Below the pieces are notes generated by a model that worked only from the letters and a program-made list of their open reading frames with translations, was not told the origin of the DNA and searched no databases. A program made the position numbers and the translations under genes. DNA of 64,000 nt from Limnomonas spitsbergensis (taxonomy: Eukaryota; Chlorophyta; Chlorophyceae; Chlamydomonadales): the NCBI GenBank assembly GCA_037349105.1, contig JAYJMM010000068.1, positions 434,001-498,000 on the forward strand, in the 5' to 3' direction. Below are positions 33,301 to 45,300 of this stretch, in pieces (position 1 is the stretch's first letter; each line of letters opens with the position of its first letter).

Positions 33301-36300
33301 CATGTCACCACTGGTTGGGGGACATGTCACCACTGGTTGGGGGACATGTCACCACTGGTTGGGGGACATGTCACCACTGGTTGGAGGACATGTCACCACT
33401 GGTTGGAGGACATGTCACCACTGGTTGGAGGACATGTCACCACTGGTTGGGGGACATGTCACCACTGGTTGGAGGACATGTCACCACTGGTTGGGGGACA
33501 TGTCACCACTGGTTGGGGGACATGTCACCACTGGTTGGAGGACATGTCACCACTGGTTGGAGGACATGTCACCACTGGTTGGGGGACATGTCACCACTGG
33601 TTGGGGGACATGTCACCACTGGTTGGGGGACATGTCACCACTGGTTGGGGGACATGTCACCACTGGTTGGGGGACATGTCACCACTGGTTGGGGGACATG
33701 TCACCACTGGTTGGAGGACATGTCACCACTGGTTGGAGGACATGTCACCACTGGTTGGAGGACATGTCACCACTGGTTGGGGGACATGTCACCACTGGTT
33801 GGAGGACATGTCACCACTGGTTGGAGGACATGTCACCACTGGTTGGAGGACATGTCACCACTGGTTGGAGGACATGTCACCATTGGTTGGGGGACATGTC
33901 ACCACTGGTTGGGGGACATGTCACCACTGGTTGGAGGACATGTCACCACTGGTTGGGGGACATGTCACCACTGGTTGGGGGACATGTCACCACTGGTTGG
34001 GGGACATGTCACCACTGGTTGGAGGACATGTCACCACTGGTTGGGGGACATGTCACCACTGGTTGGGGGACATGTCACCACTGGTTGGAGGACATGTCAC
34101 CACTGGTTGGAGGACATGTCACCACTGGTTGGAGGACATGTCACCACTGGTTGGGGGACATGTCACCACTGGTTGGGGGACATGTCACCACTGGTTGGGG
34201 GACATGTCACCACTGTTTGGGGGACATGTCACCACTGGTTGGAGGACATGTCACCACTGGTTGGAGGACATGTTACCACTGGTTGGAGGACATGTCACCA
34301 CTGGTTGGGGGACATGTCACCACTGGTTGGGGGATATGTCACCACTGGTTGGGGGACATGTCACCACTGGTTGGGGGACATGTCACCACTGGTTGGAGGA
34401 CATGTCACCACTGGTTGGAGGACATGTCACCACTGGTTGGGGGACATGTCACCACTGGTTGGGGGACATGTCACCACTGGTTGGGGGACATGTCACCACT
34501 GGTTGGAGGACATGTCACCACTGGTTGGAGGACATGTCACCACTGGTTGGAGGACATGTCACCACTGGTTGGGGGACATGTCACCACTGGTTGGGGGACA
34601 TGTCACCACTGGTTGGGGGACATGTCACCACTGGTTGGAGGGCATGTCACTGCTGGTTGGAGGACATGTCACCACTGGTTGGAGGACATGTCACCACTGG
34701 TTGGAGGACATGTCACCACTGGTTGGGGGACATGTCACCACTGGTTGGAGGGCATGTCACCACTGGTTGGGGGACATGTCACCACTGGTTGGGGGACATG
34801 TCACCACTGGTTGGAGGACATGTCACCACTGGTTGGAGGACATGTCACCACTGGTTGGAGGACATGTCACCACTGGTTGGGGGACATGTCACCACTGGTT
34901 GGAGGGCATGTCACCACTGGTTGGAGGACATGTCACCACTGGTTGGGGGACATGTCACCACTGGTTGGAGGACATGTCACCACTGGTTGGAGGACATGTC
35001 ACCACTGGTTGGAGGACATGTCACCACTGGTTGGGGGACATGTCACCACTGGTTGGGGGACATGTCACCACTGGTTGGGGGACATGTCACCACTGGTTGG
35101 GGGACATGTCACCACTGGTTGGAGGGCATGTCACTGCTGGTTGGAGGACATGTCACCACTGGTTGGAGGACATGTCACCACTGGTTGGAGGACATGTCAC
35201 CACTGGTTGGGGGACATGTCACCACTGGTTGGGGGACATGTCACCACTGGTTGGGGGACATGTCACCACTGGTTGGAGGACATGTCACCACTGGTTGGGG
35301 GACATGTCACCACTGGTTGGGGGACATGTCACCACTGGTTGGAGGACATGTCACCACTGGTTGGGGGACATGTCACCACTGGTTGGAGGGCATGTCACCA
35401 CTGGTTGGGGGACATGTCACCACTGGTTGGGGGACATGTCACCACTGGTTGGAGGACATGTCACCACTGGTTGGAGGACATGTCACCACTGGTTGGAGGA
35501 CATGTCACCACTGGTTGGGGGACATGTCACCACTGGTTGGAGGGCATGTCACCACTGGTTGGAGGACATGTCACCACTGGTTGGGGGACATGTCACCACT
35601 GGTTGGAGGACATGTCACCACTGGTTGGAGGACATGTCACCACTGGTTGGGGGACATGTCACCACTGGTTGGGGGACATGTCACCACTGGTTGGAGGACA
35701 TGTCACCACTGGTTGGGGGACATGTCACCACTGGTTGGGGGACATGTCACCACTGGTTGGGGGACATGTCACCACTGGTTGGGGGACATGTCACCACTGG
35801 ATGGGGGACATGTCACCACTGGTTGGAGGACTTGTCACCACTGGTTGGAGGACATGTCACCACTGGTTGGGGGACATGTCACCACTGGTTGGGGGACATG
35901 TCACCACTGGTTGGGGGACATGTCACCACTGTTTGGGGGACATGTCACCACTGGTTGGAGGACATGTCACCACTGGTTGGAGGACATGTCACCACTGGTT
36001 GGGGGACATGTCACCACCGCATTAGCTACAAAAAGAAATTGGACCAAACCTTGACTGGTATTCCCAATTGTTTCAGCGATGGCCACCGGCTGCCCCCAGT
36101 GTGGTAAGAACCTAGCAAGCATAAAATACATAATTTTTAGAGTCAGTGAGCTTCACTCTCGTGGTATAGAATCAGCACTGGAATGCTGTGTGTGCTTCCT
36201 ACACTGTTTGGCCTGAACACCAGCAAAATATGTTTTCTTTAGTGTATTTTTCAGGCAACTTGAAACGAATTCCATGATACATCTGTTGGTCATTGGTCGA

Positions 36301-39300
36301 TTGTTCGAGGTCAATGGGGCCTGGCAGTTTCGTTTTTTTCGTGACTCAGCTACTTGTCAGCTACCCCCAACCTCTGGGCCGTTTGTGGCCAGTCATGCTG
36401 CTTTGGCAACCAGTCGAGGCCAGACTAGGTTTTTTCGGGCCTTCGATGGCCGTGGGGCGGCCTGCTCAAGGTGATCTCGTAGCAAAAAAATAAAAACTGG
36501 GCAATTTCCTTGCCGCATTTAGATAATACCGGTACCTGCCAGCGAAGTTACAGGCCTTTTTTAAAGTTTCGGCTCCAGCCGAAAGTCACCTTTTTTCTTT
36601 TCGGCTGCCGCCGATTTTTTTTTTTTTTTTCGGCCGACTTGGTCGTTTATTTGACCAGCCGAAGGTCCAAATTATTCTTTCGGCCGGTTCCAATATTTTT
36701 TTTCGACTGACGCCGAAATTGTCTTATTTTCTATTCGGCCGTTTCTAGTTGTTCTCATGTCAAACATTGATGGCTATATGTTACATCGGGGGACACTGGT
36801 TACAAATCACTCGGACTCGGACTCACACTCTCACACATCTACACCTAGAGAATTCATAAAGTTAAATTGCGATGGCGTTAATGAAAATAGTGAACACTTG
36901 TTTTTAGACAGCTGAGAGCACGGTGCACCACTTGAAGGCCTTCTTCCACTCAGCGACGGTGCCAGACTTCACGGCAGTCTTGTTGGGCCGCTGCCGCTTG
37001 CCGTCGGGCTCCACTTCGCCGGCCTCCTCCGCATGGTCTTCTGGCTGCACCTCAGTATCCTGTGCCGCCTGCTGTTGAGCTGACCGTTCTTGGGCGATTT
37101 GCTTGTCATGAGCCTTTTCGCGGGCTGCCAGTTGCACGTCGGTCGGTGGTAATCGCTGAAAACTGCTGAAAAGGGTACCTTGGCGAAGGATAGGTGAAGG
37201 CCCACCTGGTTGAGCAGCCCCTACTGCTAAAGGATGCGGCTGTTCGTCGAGCATTTCAAAGTCTGATTCTGAAATTTCGAAATATGTGGTCGGCCGAAGT
37301 TTCACCTCAACTAAGTTAAAAAACCTTCGGCCAAACCGCGGTCGGGGTTCGGCCTCCGGCCGAACCCAGCTGTCGAAAACTTGCGGCCTACGGCCGCAAC
37401 CCCCCTTTTTTTCGTTCGGCTACCGCCGAAAGCCCCTGCCGGCGCTTTCGGCTATTTTTCTATTTGTCCCAAAATCTTCGGCCGCCGATCGGCTGTAACT
37501 TCCCTGGTACCTGCATCAATTTGCAGGACCCTGTCCTACACAGTAGACCCTCTTGGATTTTTTTAATCTGAACCCTGTACCCTTAACAGACAAAGCAAAA
37601 TCTGGAATGTCGGCACAAATTCCGTTCACACTGCCATTTTGAGACCCTGGCCGGCGCCTACCGGCCCCAAAACATACCCCAGCCCGGCGAATAACGGCCA
37701 TTTGGCTGTCCCCTGTCACTCCCCTGTATACAGGACTTTCCCCAACCATCAAAGTTTTCAAATCTCCCTCTCACTCGTTTGAGCCAGATCCCAGCATTGA
37801 CCGACCTTTCATACTCACCCTTCTCACACATGGGTGGACAGGTACCGGACACTTGCTGCAGCTGACAACGCGGTCATGCTGGTCGATGGAGCCAAGGGTA
37901 TCGAGCCGCAAACACGCAAGCTATTTGAGGCGAGCAAGGGAGGGGCAGTCTTTCTTTTTTCGTGACTCAGCTACATGCCGGCTACACTCCAGCCGCAAGC
38001 CAGCCTTTCGTGGCCTGCCTTGTTGCTTCGGCCACTAGCTGTAGCCCGGTCCAGGTTTGGTCATAATCGGGCACTTGGTGTTTGTGGGACAGACTTCCAG
38101 TAAGTTGGACTCGTGGGCAAAAAATAAACACCGGGGCGGGTGCCGAGGGTCATGACCAAGGAAGAGGTCGGGGCCCATCTACAAGAATATGCTTCCTCTG
38201 TTATTCGCCAAGAACCAAGAAGGATGAGATGGGAAGTCAGTAGAGGGCGCCGAGGGACTTACGGGGGCAAGTTTTTAATGAAGAACGCAATGTAGCTGCC
38301 TTGGAGTGTTCCTGGACCTCCGCTCCCCCCCACAAGGCCTGGTGGCCTCGCTTTCATGGTCAACTTTCCCCACTAGTTCACACTTGTTCACACTGCAGGC
38401 TCCTACAAAAGCAAGTCGCAAATCTGAAAGCAGAAACACTGGGAGGGGCCCAGGCAGTGGCCAAGCAATGCACATCAGCTACCTTTGTGTACCGCATTAG
38501 AAGAATTCATGCTCATCAATATCCGGTAAATTTGAACTTTGCTAAACCAGTATAGCCATTGATAGTTGCATTCAGACAACTTGAGAACGGTGCAAACCCG
38601 CCAGGCCCTGCCTCCAGACAAGTGTGTTGCACTATGAGACGGCCTGGGGGGCGCCCGCCTAGAAAGCAGTGTAGCCAGGCAGGCCATGGAACGCGTTGTG
38701 TGCAACCTGCAGTCTAATAAACTTGACCCTGGCTATCGGTCGGCTAGGATCCTGTATTGTTTCTTACGTTGTTCAGGTGGCCCGTATGCGAAAGCTGCCC
38801 ATCTTCACCGTTGTTAACAAGATGGACCGGCCTGCCCTGAATGGTTTTGAAATCATCGAGCAACTGGAGAAGGAGTTTGGGCTTCCGACCTACCCCGTCA
38901 ACTGGTGAGTGATAAGAGGGTGCCGGGGGGGGATACAGGCGACAAAGGGAGCAAGGGAAAGCATCGAGCAGGTGGAGAAAAAAATTGGGTTGTTGGCATA
39001 GCCAATCTGCTTTTGAGGGAAAGGAGATGAATTGGCGATGAAGGGTTGGTAGGTGGACAGGACGAGACGAGATATGACCCAAACCGCTATGATAGACGAT
39101 GGACGAGACCAGTGCTTATTTTTTTGAGACTCAGCTGCATGCCAGCTGCACTCCGGCCGCTGGCCGGAGGCCCCATTCGTGACCAGCCTTGCTGCTTTGG
39201 TCTCAAATTCCAGGCCGGTCCAGGTTTGGTTCTTATTTGACCTTTGGCGGCCGCTGGGCGGCCTGACGTAGTTGATCATGCAGAAAAATAAGAAAGGCTG

Positions 39301-42300
39301 GACTATACTGGCTGTATCATTTGATGATTAGGTATTCAACGTGAATATGATCGTGTCTGAGACCTTCCCAGTCGCTAGCAGGGGGCGCTCTTCACCAAGG
39401 GCAGGTCGCGTTTCCCTGTGGGGCTCGGAAAAATCCGGAATGCTGTATGCTTGCGGGACTTGCTCAGTCTGAATCTAAAATATTCATGGTGCAGACGGGG
39501 CCTCGGCCCATGCCGCACTGTTGCCTTAACCCTCACGGCCCTGCGAGGCGTAGTTTTTTTCCTTTCGTAAGAAAGAAAAAAGCTACGCCCTCTTGGGGCG
39601 AGGAGGTTCAAGAAACAACGCAGCTTGGGGCCGTAGCCACATCCGCGCTGTTGCCATCAAAGGTTTCCTCTGTGATCTGAATCGCAATCCTCCGCGTGGC
39701 TTCTTGACGAACATGGCTGCAGCTCATTAGGGTGGTGGATGGGGTCAAGAAAACTACAAATCAAACAACGCCCGCCTAGGGGCGTGCGGGGTAAAGGAAC
39801 AGCGCAGCTCGGGGCTTGATAGGGTCAGGGTTCCCTTGGATCTTGCTTGAGACTTGACTTCCGCGTGGTTTTCACGAGACAAGTTAAAGTTTTCTCGGAC
39901 AGGGGGCGCGTTTCGCACCGCGACAAGATCTTTTGTGTGCTCTAGAGGGGGCATACTAGCAAACCTGCCGAGCTTGACTCGTCACGGAAGAAATATTTGC
40001 AAAGCTCTCGATCAGGACCTTGAGCAGAGCTTGTATGTATTGCCGCACACGGTCCATGGACATGGCTAGCTTCTTGAAAGAGCTCGTCTCGGTTGGTGGA
40101 CCTCTGGTTTGGTACTTCTTCAAGATGGTCCCTTATGGTAACGACGTGGCTGTGGCCCCAAGCTGCGTTGTTCCTTACCTCCCCCCCCAGTAGGGTGTAG
40201 CTTTCTTTCATGGTTGTCTGTTGCTTAGCCAAACATGTGTTAATGCAGAGGTGTGAGGATTGCTATGAAGGATTTGTGCAAGGGGTAGAACTTTGCAGCA
40301 AGGGTCATGTTTTTGTTTCCTCAACATACGTGGGAGGGTGGGAGAGTGGCGTTTAACACTGCAAGCGCAGCTCACGACCGAAGCCACTTCCGCACTGTTA
40401 TCATCAAACAAGAGCGACGCCTAGCTAGTTAGGCTATGGCGGCTTGCTTTTCTGTTTTTAGCGGTTGCCCTCCAATGGTGGTGTGGTGTAACCACTTTAA
40501 AAGGTGTGACATTTCTTCTGCTTGGAATTTACTAAGTATGAGGCTGGCCGCCCAACGCTGCCAAACCTGAGACGTAAACACCGATAAAACAGCCTGGGTG
40601 CGTAACTTGCTAGTGTGAAACATCTTTCAACCCCATTTGGTTGAAGTGAGGCATCTGTGCAGTGCTTGGCCAAAGTGTGATACATGTGCCCCTTATGACT
40701 TTCCTCAGGCCCATCGGCTCAGGTGACAGGTTCTGCGGAGTGTATCACCGACCCACCAGCAAGGCGAGTGCCTCAGGGAGGGTGTAGGGTTGATCTCCCC
40801 AAAGAACTTACAAACCCACCAGCAAGGCATGTGCATCCAAAAGGGAACTGGATACAGGTTCAGGATGCAGGTTAAGGATAAGGGCTCCAGACTAAGGATA
40901 AGGGTTCAGGATTAAGGACAAGGGTTAAGGAGAAGGGTTCATGATATGTTTAGCTTAACCCTTACTGACCCACCAGCAAGGTGATTGCCTTCCGGGGGAG
41001 GGTGGGGATGAAAATATTGACCCTTACCAACCCTATTTGACAAAGAAGGTGTCCCCATGAGGGTTTAGGCATAAAGAGGTCAACCCTAACTAACCCACAG
41101 GCAAGGCGAGCGCCCCCATCTCACTTGCTTGATTTGTTTTGTACTATTTTTGTGGAACAAACTGCTGCGGAAGCATATAATTTGTTAGATAAAGCGCATA
41201 TTTTTGCTGTGGTTAGAGATTGCGTGCGAGTGTCAGGCATGTGTTACGTCCGTTACGTCACCCCCCTTTCCTTGCAGACAGTCTGTCTTGCATGGTCGCA
41301 AAACTAATCGCTTCCGAATGCCTAGTGCCTTCTTTCATCATGTCACCTCTCCGTGCATCTCTATGTTCTTCAGAGATCATAAATATCACGGCCTCTGAAC
41401 CCCAGGCATAATAATCCATCGTGGCAACCCCTCTTAGCATCTGAGTGATCTGATATCCGCGCAACAACACGTTTTTTATTGCCGAGTTCATTTCCATCCT
41501 TCCATGGTTACGGCGCGGACGGTGGCCTCAGCCCATGCCGCGCTATTTCCTTCACTCTCACGCTCCTGCGGGGCGTAGTTTTCTTTCTTTTTTCCTCCGT
41601 CCCTCCATTACCCGGTATTGAACGCCAAATATATCTATATCCCTCCCTTCATTGATCTCCTGATGGTCCCAGGTGGTGCTGTATCATTGCCGATTACGGT
41701 CCTCACAGTGGCTGGATTACGTAGCTGAATTTCAGTCACCGTAATTTCAAGCCATTTAATTACAGTCCCTTACTGGTTAAGTAGCTGAATATTCAGCTAC
41801 TTCAGCAGTAAGGGACCGTAATTACTTACACAATTTCTGAATGACGGTGCACAACACTGATTTCCATCCTTCCATTGATCTCCATGGTCCTAGGTGGTGC
41901 TGTATGATCGCAAGGAGCGCTCAAAAGCTCCGACGAAGAGGGAGTTCGATCTCGATGATCCTGAGCTTCACGGTGAGAGCAAGTCTATTCCGGGTAAACA
42001 TGTCACGGGCATTGGCCAAAGTGGGCGGCTTTCTTAATCCATGCGTACCTATTTATTTTTGAGCCATAGCATGTGGGTCCTCAGGTGTGGATACAAACTT
42101 AAAATAGGTGAGGGGGTCTACCCCCCCCCGATCCCCCAAGGAAAGTGCATGAATCATTGGCTGCCCCCTTCCCACCCAGCGCCGCCAGCAACCAGCGCAT
42201 TCTTATTTATAAGAAACAAAACGTCATAACAGTGCATGTGTGTGTGTGTATGTATGAGCGGTCTCATCCAAATTATTTAAAAGGCACTCCTCAGGGTATC

Positions 42301-45300
42301 GTTCAATCTTGTCTATGAGCAAATATAAGGTATGGCATCAAATATCATTCACAGAATTTATGGACCAAGCTCGCAACAGCCGTCCTGCATTTGTGGACTT
42401 GGCATTGCTAAAGATGAAATTCCCTAAAAACTGGAGGCTTGTGGCATCGTGGCATCGGTATATGTATTTCCTAGAACACTTATTCTTTGTAAGTAAGACA
42501 TGATACTCCATTGCCGTTTCCAGGGCTTCTGTTTTGCCATTCATCCCCCATTGGCCCCTTTCTTGCAACAACCATGCAACATCCGCTTGCATTATTCCTG
42601 GTTGTTCTTGAGTTTTATTGATTTTCCACAAAGCTCATATGTAGTCTACAGAAAAGTACGCTATACAATTACCTTCAAGCCTTTCATAAATATTTATCCT
42701 AAGAGATCCGTGATTGAATGACATACTTAATGACTTAAAGATACAAAAAACGTGTAAGTCGTTATGATAATGACAATGAATGCAATGGCAATCCATTGCA
42801 GTCAGCATAGCGGCTCCATGGCTCAATGGGTTTATAACGACATCCATTTGTGTGTTGCGTAGCCGGCACCCTCCCCTTCATGCATGTGTGCATGCCAGGG
42901 TCATCAGGTGTCCATGCATGTTACATGGGTCAGCGGACGGTATTGGACACAAATAGTAGGAAGGCCTTCCTAGCGTGGACCTTGTAAGCTTGGTAACATT
43001 AGGAAGAGTTTAGTAAGGAAGAGAATAGGGAGAAGAGGGGGGGGGGGGCAAGTGCCCCAGAAATGTTGTATTCTAAAATGTATTTCTGGAGCACTCGCCC
43101 CGCCCCCCCTTCTCCCTATACGCTTCCTTACTATGCCCCCCCTTTTCTTACCCCCCCCCCCTCCCCCAGCCTCAAATCCCTCCCCCGACTCCACCTCAGC
43201 CCCAAGCAAGACATCAATTTGGCACTTCTGTTGAGCAACCCTATATTTAATTGTACCAACTGAGGCTACCGCTTAACCTCCAGTTTTCGAAAGCTCTGGT
43301 CAACTCGTTTAGCTCTTTACTCTCCGAGGACAGGGTTCCCTCAATGTTTCTCCTCCTTCCTCCCCATCCATCCCCTGTCCAACCCCCCAGCGTAAACAAT
43401 GTGGAAATACTGCGTCATTATGGGTGTACACACATGTTTGAAAGAGTTTGTAAGTCCTTAGCTCATATCCCTTGTCACTGCCGCCTTTATCTGTTTAAGG
43501 CAGTCCAGCATTCCCTTGCTCTCCCGCGTTTTCCTCTCTCATCATGCATTTGTTTTGTCCTATCCGTACAGAGCTCATTGAGGAGGAGCTTCTGACCCAG
43601 CTGATCGAGGACGTGGAACTGCTCCAGGTAGCAACATGGGTGTTGAAGTGCTTCAGGGTGTACTTTCCGGGTGCTGAAGGGTGCCTTAGGGTGTTTGCGG
43701 TTACTTAAGCAACACCCAAGGTACAACCCGGCAGACGGCCGGCATGGCTAAGTGTAGCAAATTTACTTCTTCTACGCCTATTCCTGCGGTGTACAATCCC
43801 GTCTGCTATGTTTGTCAAACTTGTGATTCTGGATGAACTGACACTCCAATGATTGGCTAGAGTGAATGGCAGGACAGTGACGATCCGACACGTCAGCATG
43901 CACTCAACACGAGAGGGCCTTCCATCCCTCAAGTTAGCCCCAAGTGAAGCCTCCAAAACCGAACCCTCTAGAGGAGAACCCTCTGGCCGAAGCCTGGCCT
44001 CAGAAAACTGGCTTGCTAGATTGACTAGCTTAGTCATAATAATAATAATGATCCTCAAGGGGCTTATTTCTTATGACCCCTCCGTTTTCCCGCTAAGTGA
44101 CAAATAAACTGGGTGGAACATATGCAACAAATTCCCTTAACTAACCAGCCACCCGTAGTTGTTATTGGAGTGATGTGGCTATGTATTAAGTAAGGACCAC
44201 TCGTACGGACCATGGGACAAGATTATATTTTTGCAATGCATGATGGTCAGGGGGCTTACCGTAGTGGCACTATCATTTGGTGCAATGGCATTGGAGGTAG
44301 CCGTAGTTGCACCATGGCTATGACATCCCGCGGGTACCCCCAAGTCGAATCACCAAACATTTGTTAACCCAAGTGTGGAATGTTGAGTTTAATACCGCCG
44401 ACACTCTCCTGCTATACAGGTATCTAAAGACATCATTGTAATGATGGATGGCTCCGACCCGCCTCCACGAATACCCCCTAGCTTTTGGTACTATAAAACA
44501 GATACAAACAGCTAACGGCATGAAGAAACATATCGGATGCTGCCTTAGGAAGGGATGAGGCACACTGTTTTGGGGGGGGGGGGTCTACTTGCAAGGATCT
44601 GCTGTGTGTGTATTACTTTTAATTCCCCCCTTTGAGATGAAGACAGGGTGGCAAGCTAGAACCGATAATTGCCCTGAATTGTGGGGAAATCAACCCTCTG
44701 ACTCGTTATACCGGAATATACTGCATGCTCTGTGAATCCCCCAGAGCAAAGCACCAGAATATTACTGATTGCCTGAAAATGTCCAACCCTAAGGACATTG
44801 AAGTACCAAATGGCCAGCCGGCAAGCATGGGCTCAGTGCATGGCATGTGCAAAGTAGGGACTTCCATCCAACGCCACTGGGTCAGGGCCAATGTGATCAT
44901 CAGCACGGCCTGATTTTGTATCTTGTCCCTAGGCGTCCTTGCAGATTTTTTCTTGAATAATGAGTCCAGTCTCCCTAACCCTTGAGTCCAGTCTACCTAG
45001 CCCTTGAGTCCAGTCCCCTGGTCCAGTCCAGTCTCCCTGGCCCTCCAGGCCAATCCCCTGGTCCAGTCCAGTCTCCCTGGCCCTCCAGGCCAGTCCCCTG
45101 GTCCAGTCCAGTCCAATCCTTTGGTCCAGTTCCTAGCACTTTGGAAGCAATTGTTGCCCCCTCATGAGCAGCATAATACTCAGTGCTGTGCCTATTGCGG
45201 ACCTTACGGTGGCTGAAATACGTAGCTGAAGTTCAGCCACCGTAATCTTCAGGCAAATTCAGCTACTTTTGCCAGGAAGGGACCGTAATTAATTCACAAT

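Noticed and set aside
32569..36018. CRISPR array
   Set aside because: Units are contiguous with no unique spacers; it is a simple tandem repeat in a eukaryotic intron.
32490..36107. Three overlapping plus-strand ORFs of 1147-1205 codons with a 22-residue repeat
   Set aside because: They are created by a stop-free 22-bp tandem repeat read in all three frames, and they lie in an intron of the prfC gene.
40860..40960. Interstitial telomere-like repeat (AAGGGTTAAGG)
   Set aside because: Units are irregular (AAGGATAAGGGTTCAGG-like) and do not match a fixed telomere repeat; better seen as a degenerate intron repeat.
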